Position numbers and translations under genes: made by a program. The notes beneath the pieces were generated by a model. The model did not search any database. It was given only the letters and a program-made list of their open reading frames with translations, and was not told the origin of the DNA. 64,000 nucleotides of DNA from Chakrabartyella piscis (GTDB lineage Bacteria > Bacillota > Clostridia > Lachnospirales > Anaerotignaceae), in the NCBI GenBank assembly GCA_030067835.1, contig CP092441.1, forward strand, positions 2,294,001-2,358,000, in the 5' to 3' direction. Below, in pieces: positions 45,843 through 55,939 of the stretch. Numbering within the stretch: the stretch's first letter is position 1; every line of letters starts with the position of its first letter.

Positions 45843-46730
45843 TTATTCTGTTTTTGTTGAACTTTTACCCAGTTCTGCCAATTGTGACAACAATACCGCT
45901 ACAAAAATGATGACAAAGCCAATTCCCATACGTGTTGTAACAATTTCCTTATAGAAAATCACAGAGAAAATGGTGCCAAATACCGATTCCAAACTGAGGA
46001 TAATGGTACCCACCGTTTCATTGATGTATTTGAGTCCATAGCTTTGCAAACTCATACAAAGACATGTAGAAAACAGCCCCAAATAGGCAATGTTCCAAGC
46101 TCCATTTAAGCTGACACTTTCTGGAAAACTTCCTGTATATAGCAAAGCAATCCAACCACAAATGGCACCCACCAAAATCTGCAACATGGTGATGAGCATT
46201 GGGTCACGTCCCACACAAAACTTAGCAATACTCAAAATATTGAGTGCAAATACCACACCACCCAACAAAGTCAATCCATCGCCAATGGTAATGGTGAAAT
46301 CTGTGTTCAAAGAAATCAAACCAATACCCAACAAACAAAATATTGCTGCCAATGCATGTGCCCTCTTAGGAACTTTCTTCCAAAACAGCCAACAGAAAAA
46401 TGGTACCATAACACAATAGGTTGCTGTTAAAAATGCACATTTTCCTGGTTCTGTTCCATATGCCATTGCCAAGGTTTGTAAACCCAAACCAATTGCCAAA
46501 GTGCTACCAGAAGCCAGTCCACCCAGAAGATATCCTTTGTCTATTAACTTCCAATTTTTCCTTGTGATGATTGCCAATGGAACAAAAGCCACTGTAAATC
46601 TCCATGCCACCAAATAGGCAGTGGATAGTTCTTCTGCACCCCATTTTTGAAACAGGAATCCAGCACCCCAAATCACACTGACCAAAAGCAACGCACTCAT
46701 CCCTAGAACTTTCGTTTTCTTTGTGTCCAC
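45843..46730 (-). CDS. EamA/DMT family transporter
   Basis: Drug/metabolite-type exporter or importer with ten hydrophobic helices in two EamA repeats; SVIWGAGFLFQKWGAEELS near 10-28 and the second repeat from about 150. GTG 46730 is chosen because it starts five bases after the ribF stop with AAGGA inside ribF; the longer frame reads back through ribF and has no site. Substrate unknown. Its place between ribF and rpsO breaks the usual order of this operon. Confidence 0.85.
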   Translation of the reverse strand: MDTKKTKVLGMSALLLVSVIWGAGFLFQKWGAEELSTAYLVAWRFTVAFVPLAIITRKNWKLIDKGYLLGGLASGSTLAIGLGLQTLAMAYGTEPGKCAFLTATYCVMVPFFCWLFWKKVPKRAHALAAIFCLLGIGLISLNTDFTITIGDGLTLLGGVVFALNILSIAKFCVGRDPMLITMLQILVGAICGWIALLYTGSFPESVSLNGAWNIAYLGLFSTCLCMSLQSYGLKYINETVGTIILSLESVFGTIFSVIFYKEIVTTRMGIGFVIIFVAVLLSQLAELGKSSTKTE

Positions 46731-46734
46731 GATA

Positions 46735-47691
46735 TCATTCCTTATCCGCTTTCCAGCAATCCAAATACACTTCCGATGCAAAGTAATCCCTTGCTTGCTC
46801 TGCATTCACTTGGATTTGTGCTTGCAATGCTTCTATGCTATCAAATTTCTTTTCGCTACGTAAAAATTCATAGAAAAAGGTTTGAATTTCTTCGCCATAA
46901 ATCATTTGGTTGAAGTCCAAAAGATAGGTTTCCACAATTTTTTGAGTACCATTCACTGTTGGATTGATGCCAATGTTTGTGACACCATAATAATACTTCC
47001 CTTGGTATAAGGTTTTGGTTGCATATACCCCATTTGGTGGAAATAGCTTCAACGGATGTGCTTCCACATTGATGGTAGGGAATCCAATGGTTCTACCCAG
47101 TTTTTTACCTTCTTTCACAGTGCCCAAAATGAAATATGGTTCTGTCAGCATTTGATTGGAAAACTCCAAATCCTTTGCCACCAAATGTCTACGAATTCTG
47201 GAAGAACTGACACGATTTTCTTTATACATAACAGATGGCACTGCAATGACTTTGACACCATATGCTTCACCCATTTGTTTCAACATTTCATAATTTCCAG
47301 AACGTTTTGCACCAAAGTGATAGTTTTCGCCTACAATCAAAACTTTACAGTTGAGTTGTTCAAAAATCAATTTGATGGCAAAATCTTCAGCACTCATGGA
47401 TGCAAATTCTGCATCAAATGGATATTCGATATACACATCTACACCCATACGCTCCATGGTAAATTTCTTTTCTTCTGGAGACATAATCAAAGCGAAATCT
47501 TCCTTTTTCCCAAACACCAACATGGGATGTGGAGAAAAAGTGAACACCACGCTTTGTAAATTTTCATCTTTTGCAAACTCTTTTGTTAAGCCGACCAAGG
47601 CTCTATGCCCCAAATGCAATCCATCAAAATTCCCCAAGGTCACTGCACTTGGGTTGGTTTGCTGTATTTGGGTTGTTGTAATATGTTCCAT
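46735..47691 (-). CDS. ribF: Bifunctional riboflavin kinase / FAD synthetase
   Basis: Makes FMN and FAD. 318 residues. N-terminal nucleotidyltransferase (AVTLGNFDGLHLGHRALV near 15-32, VVFTFSPHPMLVF, RVSSSRIRRHL near 155) and C-terminal kinase (KLGRTIGFPTINVE, PPNGVYAT near 185-215). ATG 47691 follows GAGGAG; it starts 12 bases after truB. Confidence 0.96.
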   Translation of the reverse strand: MEHITTTQIQQTNPSAVTLGNFDGLHLGHRALVGLTKEFAKDENLQSVVFTFSPHPMLVFGKKEDFALIMSPEEKKFTMERMGVDVYIEYPFDAEFASMSAEDFAIKLIFEQLNCKVLIVGENYHFGAKRSGNYEMLKQMGEAYGVKVIAVPSVMYKENRVSSSRIRRHLVAKDLEFSNQMLTEPYFILGTVKEGKKLGRTIGFPTINVEAHPLKLFPPNGVYATKTLYQGKYYYGVTNIGINPTVNGTQKIVETYLLDFNQMIYGEEIQTFFYEFLRSEKKFDSIEALQAQIQVNAEQARDYFASEVYLDCWKADKE

Positions 47692-47702
47692 TTTTACACT
47701 CC

Positions 47703-48599
47703 TCAAATCAACATCTTAAAAGGTTTGATATACATGCCTGCATCATCCATAACGGTATACAAGCCAATGAGATTGTGTTGCCAGTCAAATACTGTCACCA
47801 TCTGTCCTGTTACAAGTTTGTCACCTGTACAGAAGCGACTTTGGATTTTTGCTCCATTGTACAAGAACTTTGTTGAGGTTTCTGATACAACTACCTTAGG
47901 CAAATCTGACAATGCATCTTCCATGCTTAAGAAGATTTCAGAAACTCTATCTTCTGCTGCCAATTCCTTTAGCTTGTCCAATTTGACTGCATCTTCCAAT
48001 TTGAAATTGCCTGTTCCTGTACGCAACAATGTCGCCATATGACCACCACAACCTAGCGCTTTGCCAATGTCTGCACAAAGGGTTCTGATGTAGGTGCCTT
48101 TGGTGCAATCCACATCAATCTCCACTTGATTTGGCGGCAAAAACTGACGAATGCGAATGTCATGTATGGTGATTTTTCTTGTTTTACGTTCTATTTCTTT
48201 GCCTTCTCTTGCCAATTCATATAGCTTTTTGCCATTTACTTTGATGGCAGAATACATCGGTGGAATTTGTTCGATTTCACCGATAAATTTGGCAATGGCT
48301 GCTCTGATTTTTTCTTCATCAAAATCCACAGGTTTTTCTTCTAGCACTTCACCAGAAGCATCTTCTGTGGTTGTGGTAACACCAAGACCCAAGATAGCAC
48401 GATAGCTTTTGTGACCATCCATAATGAGGTCTGAAAGTTTCGTTGCTTTGCCCACACAAATGGGTAACACCCCTTCTGCGTCTGGGTCAAGTGTTCCTGT
48501 GTGCCCTACTTTTTTTGTGTGCAATTCTCGTCTGACAATTGCCACAACATCGTGTGAAGTAAAGCCTTTTTCTTTATAAATATTCAAAATACCATCCAA
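47703..48599 (-). CDS. truB: tRNA pseudouridine-55 synthase
   Basis: Forms pseudouridine 55 in the T loop of tRNAs. Catalytic Asp in GHTGTLDPDAEGVLPICVG near 33-51, with KSYRAILGLGVTT near 65 and RCSKGTYIRTL-type CTKGTYIRTL near 165. The start is TTG 48599 (LDGILNIYKEKGF), nine bases after AGGAGG; the family normally begins with M-(D/N)GILNIYK, so the 14 extra residues of the longer frame are rejected. Confidence 0.95.
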   Translation of the reverse strand: MDGILNIYKEKGFTSHDVVAIVRRELHTKKVGHTGTLDPDAEGVLPICVGKATKLSDLIMDGHKSYRAILGLGVTTTTEDASGEVLEEKPVDFDEEKIRAAIAKFIGEIEQIPPMYSAIKVNGKKLYELAREGKEIERKTRKITIHDIRIRQFLPPNQVEIDVDCTKGTYIRTLCADIGKALGCGGHMATLLRTGTGNFKLEDAVKLDKLKELAAEDRVSEIFLSMEDALSDLPKVVVSETSTKFLYNGAKIQSRFCTGDKLVTGQMVTVFDWQHNLIGLYTVMDDAGMYIKPFKMLI

Positions 48600-48699
48600 A
48601 ATTGGCTTCCTCCTATTTTCATTACGGGATGGGAAACCCAACCCCTACAGATATCAAAAATTTTATTGTAGGGGTTGGCGTCCTCGACAACCCGTTATA
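48600..48699. repeat. Paired repeats between nrnA and truB
   Basis: CGGGATGGGAAACCCAACCC ending CTACA (about 48628-48650) and an inverted TGTAGGGGTTGGCGTCCTCG copy (48667-48697) face each other and could fold together. Confidence 0.5.
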
Positions 48700-49659
48700 T
48701 TATATCATCTTTGCAATTTCTGCCAAAACAGCTTCTCTTGCTTCTTCTATTTTGCCTGCAAAACTGCCACCTGCTGCTTTGATATGACCACCACCGCCAA
48801 ATTTCTTTGCAAGTGCTGCTACATCATAGCCATCTGTGCCACGCAAGCTGATTTTGATATCATTTGCACCTTTTTCATATAAAAAACAAGCAACTTTTGT
48901 GCCCTCTACTCCACGGATATAGTTGATGATACCATCCAACTCTTTACCATTACTACCAACAGATTGCACTTCTGCTTCTGTCATGGAAGTATAGGACAAT
49001 TTGCCATCAAACAAGACTTCTGCTTTTGCCAATGCAAGACCCATAGCCTTCATTTCTGTGAAGCTACGTCGATCAAAGAAATCTGCATAGATTTGTACAA
49101 AAGGAATGCCATAACCCATCAAATCTGCTGCCATTTCCATGGTAAAAGGCGATGTGGAACTATGACGGAATCCAGCTGTATCATAAATCAAGCCAGCATA
49201 CAATGCAGTTGCAATGTTTGCATCCAACGGAAAGAAATCCTTGATCAGCTTGTACACCACTTCACAAGTAGAGGAAGATTCCCCTTCCACGTGGTTGTAT
49301 TCTGCAAAGTAGGTATTGCTGCTATGATGGTCAATATTGATAGTGGTTTTTACATTTTGGAACAAATCAGACAACCAATCCAAGCGACCAAAATCACCAC
49401 AGTCCAAAGCAATGAACAAATCTACTTGACTTGGCACTGCTTCTTTTTCTACAATCAAATGTTGATTTGGAATACCTTCGTATTTGGTGCCAAATGGTTC
49501 CAAAACCACAAAGACTTGTTTGCCCAATTGCTCCAAAGAAGATGCCAATGCCAAAACAGCACCGATTGCATCGCCATCAGGATTGATGTGTCCTGTGAGC
49601 ACAATGGAGGAAGCTTGTTCCATGATGGTACGCAATTCTTCGAAAGAATGGTTTTTCAT
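48700..49659 (-). CDS. nrnA: DHH-DHHA1 phosphoesterase (NrnA-type)
   Basis: Degrades nanoRNA and/or pAp (and in relatives cyclic-di-AMP products). 319 residues. DHH domain motifs: GHINPDGDAIGAVLAL near 22-37, ALDCGDFGRL near 88, INIDHHSSNTYFAEYN near 113-128 and DTAGFRHS near 170; the DHHA1 domain ends with FGGGGHIKAAGGS near 295. AGGAGG precedes the ATG. In its usual place between rbfA and truB. Confidence 0.94.
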   Translation of the reverse strand: MKNHSFEELRTIMEQASSIVLTGHINPDGDAIGAVLALASSLEQLGKQVFVVLEPFGTKYEGIPNQHLIVEKEAVPSQVDLFIALDCGDFGRLDWLSDLFQNVKTTINIDHHSSNTYFAEYNHVEGESSSTCEVVYKLIKDFFPLDANIATALYAGLIYDTAGFRHSSTSPFTMEMAADLMGYGIPFVQIYADFFDRRSFTEMKAMGLALAKAEVLFDGKLSYTSMTEAEVQSVGSNGKELDGIINYIRGVEGTKVACFLYEKGANDIKISLRGTDGYDVAALAKKFGGGGHIKAAGGSFAGKIEEAREAVLAEIAKMI

Positions 49660-49898
49660 GTTGTTACCTCCTGTTTTATTTTGAACTGGAGGATGATATC
49701 CCCCCCTACGAGTATCGTTATAATTTGCATTCTGAAATACCGTCTTCTATCTTGTCATTCAGAGGAACAACGTGACGAAGAATCTTAGGTTTGCGGTCGA
49801 TTCGTGAATCGCCCCTACAATTACAACGCATTTCAGTTTTGTGGCGGTTTATGGCGGAACGCATACAATGCGTTCCCTACAGTATCGTCACATTTATG
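49660..49898. repeat. Repeats between rbfA and nrnA
   Basis: GGAGGATGATATCCCCCC with CTACG end (about 49686-49709), a TCATTCAGAGGAAC...GACGAAGAATC unit (49756-49787), GATTCGTGAATCGCCCCTAC (49799-49818) and GAACGCATACAATGCGTTCC ending CTACA (49857-49881). No gene. Confidence 0.55.
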
Positions 49899-50294
49899 TT
49901 ATTCGTTTTCTGTTGTTTCTGTTTCTGCTGTTTCACGAGATTTCAAATCAGCGGAGATTTGGCTCATGAGTGTTTCCATTTTGATTGCATATTCTGCGGA
50001 ATCATCCAATTTGAAAATCAATTCTGGTGTGTGACGCAAATTGACACGTTGTGCCAACAAACGACGAATGAAACCAGTTGCTGCTTTCAAACCTTTCATT
50101 ACATTGTCTTTTTGTTCGTCATTGCCCAAAACAGAAATGTAAATCTTACAGAATTTCAAATCTTGTGTGGTATCGACACGAATTACGCTGGTCATTGCAC
50201 CAATACGTGGATCTTTCAATTCGCCTCTGATGATCATGGACAATTCTTTGAGCATTTCGTCGTTGATACGAGAAATTCTATTGTTTGTTTTCAT
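49899..50294 (-). CDS. rbfA: Ribosome-binding factor A
   Basis: 16S rRNA maturation factor with KH-like fold, 131 residues. RISRINDEMLKELSMIIRGE near 5-25 and KLDDSAEYAIKMETLM near 95-110; the acidic tail is rich in Glu and Thr. AGGTG precedes the ATG. Confidence 0.95.
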   Translation of the reverse strand: MKTNNRISRINDEMLKELSMIIRGELKDPRIGAMTSVIRVDTTQDLKFCKIYISVLGNDEQKDNVMKGLKAATGFIRRLLAQRVNLRHTPELIFKLDDSAEYAIKMETLMSQISADLKSRETAETETTENE

Positions 50295-50440
50295 AGTATC
50301 ACCTATTTTCGTTGTATTTTATATTGCATTACAGGCGGACACACAGGTCCGCCCCTACAAGTTTTATTTTGATTTGTGGTTGTTTATGACGGAATGGTCA
50401 AGACCATTCCCTACAGTGCAACCGTATTCTAGGTTTGTGC
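50295..50440. repeat. Repeats between infB and rbfA
   Basis: GGCGGACACACAGGTCCGCC ending CCTACA (50333-50360) and GGAATGGTCAAGACCATTCC ending CTACA (50391-50416). Confidence 0.6.
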
Positions 50441-52711
50441 TTATTTACGTGGTACTTCAACCATGGTGTATGCTTCTACCCAATCGCCTTCTTCCACATC
50501 GTTGAATTTCTTGAATACCAAACCACATTCGTAGCCAGCAGCAACTTCTTTGACATCGTCTTTGAAGCGTTTCAAGCTTTCCAAATCACCTTCGTAAATT
50601 TGTTTGCCATTTCTGGAAACACGTACTTGGCAACCTCTTTGGAATTTACCATCTTTCACATAGCTACCAGCGATGGTACCAACGCCAGATGCTTTGAACA
50701 ACATACGGATTTCTGCATGACCCAATACTTTTTCTTCGTATACAGGATCGAGCATACCTTTCATTGCAGAAGATACGTCTTCGATTGCGTTGTAGATAAC
50801 ACGATACATACGCAAATCCACTTTTTCTTCATCAGCAAATGCTTTTGCAACTGGTTCTGTACGTACATTGAAACCAATGATGATTGCATTGGATGCAGAA
50901 GCCAAAGTCACATCGCTTTCTGTGATAGCACCAACACCACCATGAATGATACGAACACGTACTTCTTCATTGGACAAACGGTTGAGGCTTTGTTTCATTG
51001 CTTCTACAGAACCTTGTACGTCTGCTTTGACAATGATGTTGAGTTCTTTCATATTACCGCTTTGAATTTGTACAAACAAATCATCCAAAGATACTTTTTG
51101 AGGTGTTTCTTTGATGAGGTTTTCTCTATTTTGTGCAATGATGCTTTCTGCAACTTGACGAGCTTGTTTGTCATTTGCAGCCACATAGAAACCATCACCA
51201 GCAATAGGCACTTCAGACAATCCCAAGATTTCTACCGGTGTAGAAGGACCAGCAGATTTGACACGTCTACCTTTGTCATCTGTCATAGCACGAATTTTAC
51301 CATATGCTTGACCAGCAACGATAGGATCCCCTACACGCAAAGTACCATTTTGTACCAATACTGTTGCAACAGGACCACGACCTTTGTCAAGTTCTGCTTC
51401 TACAATGGCACCACGTGCTTTTTTGTTAGGATTTGCACGCAACTCAGCCATTTCTGCAACCAAAGTGATGTTTTCCAACAAATCAGAAATACCTTCTTTT
51501 GTTTGTGCAGATACAGGAACACAGATGGTGGAACCACCCCAGTCTTCTGTAACCAATTGGTATTCAGTGAGTTCTTGTTTCACACGTTCTGGATTTGCAG
51601 ATGGTTTATCCATTTTGTTGATGGCAACAATAATTTCAACACCTGCCGCTTTTGCATGGTTGATTGCTTCTACAGTTTGTGGCATAACACCGTCATCAGC
51701 TGCAACTACAAGAACTGCGATATCTGTGATTTGTGCACCACGCATACGCATTGCAGTGAAGGCTTCATGTCCTGGTGTGTCCAAGAAAGTGATTGGTTTG
51801 CCATCGATTTCAACTGTGTAAGCACCAATGTGTTGTGTGATACCACCAGCTTCGCCTTTTGTAACGTGGCTTTTTCTGATTGCATCCAAAAGGGATGTTT
51901 TACCGTGGTCAACGTGACCCATTACAACTACAACTGGAGGACGTTCTTGCAAGTTCTTTTCATCATCCACATCTTCTGCAAATGCTTCTTCCATAATATC
52001 TACCACTGCTTCTTTTTCCAATTGTACATGGAATTCTTCTGCAATGGAGGATGCCAAGTCAAATTCAATGGTTGCATTGAGATTCAACATTTTGCCACGT
52101 TTCATCAAAATCATAACCAGCTCGGAGCTTTTTTTGCCCAAAACTTCTGCCAAGTCTTTAACAGTCAAGTTTTCTGGAACCACTTTGATTTCTGGTTCGC
52201 CATTTGCTGCTCTTTCTTCTGCTTCCAATGCTTCCAACTCTGCCATAAGTGCCGCTTCTTCTTCCATTTCACGACGTCTACGTTCCATTGGATTTTCTTT
52301 TACAACTTGGTTTTGGTTTTTGCCTTTTTTGTCTTTTTTCTTTTTACCGCCACCTTGGTTGTTGTTTTGTGGAGCTGGTTTGTTTGGTGTTGCTGGTTTG
52401 TTTGGTGTTGCTGGTTTGTTTTCTTGTTTTTTAGGTTCTTCTTTTTTTGTATCTTTCACAGGCTCTGCTTTCTTTTGTTGTGGTTGCTTTTGTGGTTGTT
52501 GTTGTTTTTGTGGTTGTTGTTGTTTTGCTACTTGTTCTGGTTCTGCTTTTTTTTCTGGTTGATACAAAGCAGTTGCTTTTTTCACTTCTTCTTCGCTCAA
52601 CCCTTTTTGTACGCTGGTTGCTTCTATGCCAATTGTTTTCAATTTTTCCATCAAATCTTTACTTGGTACACCTAGCTGTTTTGCCAATTCATGAATTCGA
52701 ACTTTGGACAT
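50441..52711 (-). CDS. infB: Translation initiation factor IF-2
   Basis: GTPase that places fMet-tRNA on the 30S subunit. 756 residues. An N-terminal IF2_N helix domain ([20 protein letters not shown]) is followed by a low-complexity Lys/Pro/Gln linker (about 55-135, with the unit PATPNK repeated), a second IF2_N domain near 165-215, and the GTPase with [14 protein letters not shown] near 265, DTPGHEAF near 312 and NKMDKP near 368. Length is modest because the linker is short. Confidence 0.98.
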   Translation of the reverse strand: MSKVRIHELAKQLGVPSKDLMEKLKTIGIEATSVQKGLSEEEVKKATALYQPEKKAEPEQVAKQQQPQKQQQPQKQPQQKKAEPVKDTKKEEPKKQENKPATPNKPATPNKPAPQNNNQGGGKKKKDKKGKNQNQVVKENPMERRRREMEEEAALMAELEALEAEERAANGEPEIKVVPENLTVKDLAEVLGKKSSELVMILMKRGKMLNLNATIEFDLASSIAEEFHVQLEKEAVVDIMEEAFAEDVDDEKNLQERPPVVVVMGHVDHGKTSLLDAIRKSHVTKGEAGGITQHIGAYTVEIDGKPITFLDTPGHEAFTAMRMRGAQITDIAVLVVAADDGVMPQTVEAINHAKAAGVEIIVAINKMDKPSANPERVKQELTEYQLVTEDWGGSTICVPVSAQTKEGISDLLENITLVAEMAELRANPNKKARGAIVEAELDKGRGPVATVLVQNGTLRVGDPIVAGQAYGKIRAMTDDKGRRVKSAGPSTPVEILGLSEVPIAGDGFYVAANDKQARQVAESIIAQNRENLIKETPQKVSLDDLFVQIQSGNMKELNIIVKADVQGSVEAMKQSLNRLSNEEVRVRIIHGGVGAITESDVTLASASNAIIIGFNVRTEPVAKAFADEEKVDLRMYRVIYNAIEDVSSAMKGMLDPVYEEKVLGHAEIRMLFKASGVGTIAGSYVKDGKFQRGCQVRVSRNGKQIYEGDLESLKRFKDDVKEVAAGYECGLVFKKFNDVEEGDWVEAYTMVEVPRK

Positions 52712-52738
52712 GCACTACACCTCTTTCTTTTCATAATG

Positions 52739-53062
52739 TTACTCTGAAGCCTCTGATGCCACTTCCAATTCTGCCAGTCCTTGTAGAGTTTTTGCAAACC
52801 CTGCATCCACCACTGCAAAAATGGCTCTCATATCTTCTCCAACTGCCCTTCCAAGGTTTTCTTTTGTACCAACCTCTACCAAGGGTATTTCATAGTAATT
52901 CGCTGAGTTGCGAAATTTTTTCTTTGTATTTTTCGAAGCATCTGTTGCCAAAAGCAACAAACACGCTGTTTTTTGACGAATTGCATTTTCTGCTGCCACT
53001 TCTCCTCCAAGAAGTTTGCCTGCTTTTTTGCAAAGCCCCAAAAGGGAATAAAACTTACTCAT
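52739..53062 (-). CDS. ylxQ: L7Ae-family ribosomal/K-turn protein YlxQ
   Basis: 107 residues from ATG 53062, overlapping the ylxR stop by eight bases. Pattern FYSLLGLCKKAGKLLGGEVAAENAIRQ then LLLLATDASKNTKKKF is that of YlxQ/L7Ae-like K-turn binding proteins. Standard member of the nusA-infB operon. Confidence 0.93.
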   Translation of the reverse strand: MSKFYSLLGLCKKAGKLLGGEVAAENAIRQKTACLLLLATDASKNTKKKFRNSANYYEIPLVEVGTKENLGRAVGEDMRAIFAVVDAGFAKTLQGLAELEVASEASE

Positions 53063-53348
53063 TTCTTTCACCAATACTTTCAACACCTGTAAGAAGCTCT
53101 TTCATCAAACTTTCGTAAACATCTTTTGGTACAGGAGATTTGAAAGAACGTTCCAAACCTTTGGATTTTTGTGCTTTTGCCAAACAATCTGCATTTGCAC
53201 AAATATATGCGCCACGTCCTGCTTTTTTGCCTGTTGGATCAAAGGAAAAAGTTCCTTCTTCTCCACGCACAATACGAATGAGTTCTTTTTTGTTCTTCAT
53301 TTCTTGGCATCCTGTACATTTTCTAAGAGGTATTTTTCTTTGTTTCAT
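53055..53348 (-). CDS. ylxR: YlxR family RNA-binding protein
   Basis: 97 residues. KIPLRKCTGCQEMKNKKELIR at the N-terminus and GKKAGRGAYICANADCLAKA near 40-60 give the family's cysteine and GRGAY(I)C pattern. Located between nusA and ylxQ; in studied species the protein affects transcription and RNase P activity. Confidence 0.93.
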   Translation of the reverse strand: MKQRKIPLRKCTGCQEMKNKKELIRIVRGEEGTFSFDPTGKKAGRGAYICANADCLAKAQKSKGLERSFKSPVPKDVYESLMKELLTGVESIGERNE

Positions 53349-53365
53349 ACTGCCACCTCCAGTGA

Positions 53366-54553
53366 TTATACTTCTGTCACTTCTTCAACTGCTTCCACAA
53401 TGGATTCCAAATCTTCAGAAATTTCTGCCATCAATTCAGACATATCTGCTTTTGGAGCATCTTCAGCCAAGAAATTGGTTTCTCTTGCTTGTGTTTCGCT
53501 TTTGATGTCGATTCTCCAACCAGTGAGTTTTGCAGACAATCTTGCATTTTGACCTTCTTTGCCAATTGCCAAAGACAATTGGTGATCAGGCACTACAATT
53601 TTTGCACTTTGTTCTTCTTCATTGAGCACAACATCCAATACTTTAGATGGGCTCAAAGCTGCTGCAATGAATTCTTTTGGATCTGCACTCCAGTTGATGA
53701 CATCAATTTTTTCGCCACCCAATTCACCGACAATGACATTGACACGATATCCATTTTGACCTACGCAAGCACCAAGTGCATCTACGTTTTCGTCTTTGGA
53801 GAACACAGCAATTTTGGTTCTGCTGCCTGCTTCTCTGGCAATGCTTTTGATTTCTACAACGCCATCGTATACTTCTGGAACTTCTTGTTCAAACAAACGT
53901 TTCACCAATTCTGGATGTGTTCTGGAAACATAGATTTGTGGTCCTTTTGTGTTTTGTTTTACTTCCAAAACATAGATTTTCAAACGATCATTGAAGTTGT
54001 ATTGTTCACCTGGCACTTGTTCATTTGGAGCCAAGATTGCATCCAATTTACCCATTTGGATGATGACATTGCGTTTGTCACGTCTTTGGATGAGACCAGT
54101 TACAACTTCTCTTTCTTTTGTTACGTATTGGTTATACAAAATTTCTCTTTCTGCTTCACGGAATTTTTGTACTACAACTTGTTTGCCTGTTTGTGCAGAA
54201 ATACGCCCAAAGTCTTTTGGTGTCACTTCGATATCCACAATGTCACCCAAAACATAGTTTGGATTGAGCACACGAGCTGCACCCAACAAAATTTCGTTTT
54301 GTTCGTCTTCAATTACTTCTACAACCATTTTTTGTGCAAAACATGCCACACTACCATTTTCTCTATCAATGGTCACTTTGATATTTTGCGTTGCACCAAA
54401 GTTTTTCTTACATGCAGAAACAAGAGATGCTTCAATTGCTTCAAAAATAACTTCTTTGTTGATTCCTTTTTCTTTTTCAATCAAATCCAAAGCCAACATA
54501 AATTCTCTGTTGTCTGCTGCTTGTTTACTTTCTTTCGTTTCCTTGCGTTTCAT
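53366..54553 (-). CDS. nusA: Transcription termination/antitermination factor NusA
   Basis: 395 residues. N-terminal RNA-polymerase-binding domain (about 15-135), S1 domain (about 140-210, starting near TGLIQRRDKRNVIIQMGKLD), and two KH domains (about 240-355: FSKDENVDALGACVGQNGYR and AIGKEGQNARLSAKLTGWRI). The acidic tail is short and the Escherichia-type C-terminal repeats are absent, as in other Firmicutes. AAGGAGG precedes the ATG. Confidence 0.97.
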   Translation of the reverse strand: MKRKETKESKQAADNREFMLALDLIEKEKGINKEVIFEAIEASLVSACKKNFGATQNIKVTIDRENGSVACFAQKMVVEVIEDEQNEILLGAARVLNPNYVLGDIVDIEVTPKDFGRISAQTGKQVVVQKFREAEREILYNQYVTKEREVVTGLIQRRDKRNVIIQMGKLDAILAPNEQVPGEQYNFNDRLKIYVLEVKQNTKGPQIYVSRTHPELVKRLFEQEVPEVYDGVVEIKSIAREAGSRTKIAVFSKDENVDALGACVGQNGYRVNVIVGELGGEKIDVINWSADPKEFIAAALSPSKVLDVVLNEEEQSAKIVVPDHQLSLAIGKEGQNARLSAKLTGWRIDIKSETQARETNFLAEDAPKADMSELMAEISEDLESIVEAVEEVTEV

Positions 54554-54568
54554 TTTTCCGACTCCTCC

Positions 54569-55033
54569 TTAGAAAATAACTGCCAATCTTACGCTTGCCA
54601 CTTCTTTTTGCTCAAATGTATATACGGTTTCTCCTTCTTTGATAGAAAGAACACCATTTTCCAAGGACAACAATTCACCTTGGTATTGTTTTTTGCCATC
54701 TTTTGCTTTGTACAATTTTACATCTATGATTTCACCTTGGAATTTCACGAAATCTGCATCTTTTTTCAAAGGGCGATCCAAACCAGGGGAACTCACTTCC
54801 AAATAATATGCTTGTTCAATTGGATCAATTTCATCCAATTTGATATCCAATGCACGACTGACAAACTCACAGTCTGTGATATCCACACCACCATCTTTGT
54901 CTACATACACACGCAAGTACCAATTTGCGCCTTCTTTCACGAATTCCAAATCCACCAATTCCAAACCACGTTCTGCAACGATTGGTTCCAAGATAGGCAA
55001 GACTTTCTTTTCTGTATTGCTCATTTTTGCCAT
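54569..55033 (-). CDS. rimP: Ribosome maturation factor RimP
   Basis: Needed for 30S assembly. 154 residues. GLELVDLEFVKEGANWYLRV near 20-40, DGGVDITDCEFVSRALD near 48 and YYLEVSSPGLDRPLKKD near 78-95 are diagnostic. GAGGTG before the ATG. First gene of the rimP-to-pnp operon. Confidence 0.96.
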   Translation of the reverse strand: MAKMSNTEKKVLPILEPIVAERGLELVDLEFVKEGANWYLRVYVDKDGGVDITDCEFVSRALDIKLDEIDPIEQAYYLEVSSPGLDRPLKKDADFVKFQGEIIDVKLYKAKDGKKQYQGELLSLENGVLSIKEGETVYTFEQKEVASVRLAVIF

Positions 55034-55107
55034 TTCAACACCTCATTTTCTTTGTTTTGCATGCATTTGCAATGAAATTCTATGTTCCTATTGTTTTTGT
55101 ACTCCAT

Positions 55108-55140
55108 GCAATAATAAAGAGTGGGCATTTAACCCACTCT
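55108..55140 (-). terminator. Terminator of the DUF554 gene
   Basis: AGAGTGGG-TTAAATG-CCCACTCT followed by TTATTATT on the minus strand. Confidence 0.75.
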
Positions 55141-55216
55141 CTGCACGCATTACTATTCAATCTAATAAAAGTATATCATCATTTCCAATAAATTGCAAGT
55201 GTTTCCTATCGCAATA

Positions 55217-55906
55217 TCACAAGATATTTGCCAACAATGGTGTCAAAATCAAAGGAAAAATAAGAGCAGGTAGGTAATTGATGACTTTGAACTTACCAAT
55301 GCCAACCATGTTGAGACCCAAACCAAACAAAAGCACAGAACCTACACAAGTCAACTCTGAAACCACATCTGTGGACAAAAATGGTGCCACAAATTCTGCC
55401 AACAACACAATTGCACCTTGGTACACCAAAACGCAAATCACAGACAACAAAACACCAACACCCAAAGTGGAAGCAAACACCATTGCAGCAATCAAATCCA
55501 ATACAGATTTTGTAAACAACATTTCGTAATCACCAGAAATACCTGCTTGCAAAGAACCGACAATTGCCATTGCCCCTACACAAAACAACATAGTGGAAGT
55601 GATCATACCTTCTGCCAAAGAAGTGCCACCTTCCTTTTGGAAACGTTTTTCTATTTTACGTACACCTTCATTGACACGGGTATCCAAATCCAAACCTTCA
55701 CCAACTGCTGCACCTATAGCAACAGAAAGAATCAACACCAATGTATTGGAACCGACCAAAGCCCCGCTCCAAGCAATGTACATGGTACAAAGCCCCAAAC
55801 CTTTCATCAATGTGTCAGTCAAACGTTCTGGAATGCCTTTTTTCAATAGTAAACCTACGGTTGCACCCACAAGCACTGCCACTGCATTTACAATTACTGC
55901 AAACAT
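55217..55906 (-). CDS. DUF554 family membrane protein
   Basis: 229 residues with about six to seven hydrophobic helices. The start MFAVIVNAVAVLVGATVGLLLKKGIPER, the region SVAIGAAVGEGLDLD near 58-72 and SELTCVGSVLLFGLGLNM near 190 are typical of DUF554 (YdfK-like) proteins of unknown function. Stand-alone between two terminators. Confidence 0.85.
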   Translation of the reverse strand: MFAVIVNAVAVLVGATVGLLLKKGIPERLTDTLMKGLGLCTMYIAWSGALVGSNTLVLILSVAIGAAVGEGLDLDTRVNEGVRKIEKRFQKEGGTSLAEGMITSTMLFCVGAMAIVGSLQAGISGDYEMLFTKSVLDLIAAMVFASTLGVGVLLSVICVLVYQGAIVLLAEFVAPFLSTDVVSELTCVGSVLLFGLGLNMVGIGKFKVINYLPALIFPLILTPLLANIL

Positions 55907-55939
55907 ATTTTACCTCATCGCTTTCTTTTTATCATTATC

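Noticed and set aside
50435..52675. A 746-codon open frame on the plus strand opposite infB
   Set aside because: Composition (Cys, Phe, His rich) is that of an antisense shadow of a Lys/Gln/Glu-rich gene, with no ribosome-binding site or family similarity; infB on the other strand is certain.
53489..55075. A 528-codon open frame on the plus strand opposite nusA and rimP
   Set aside because: It crosses two real genes and a gap and has shadow composition; no start signal.
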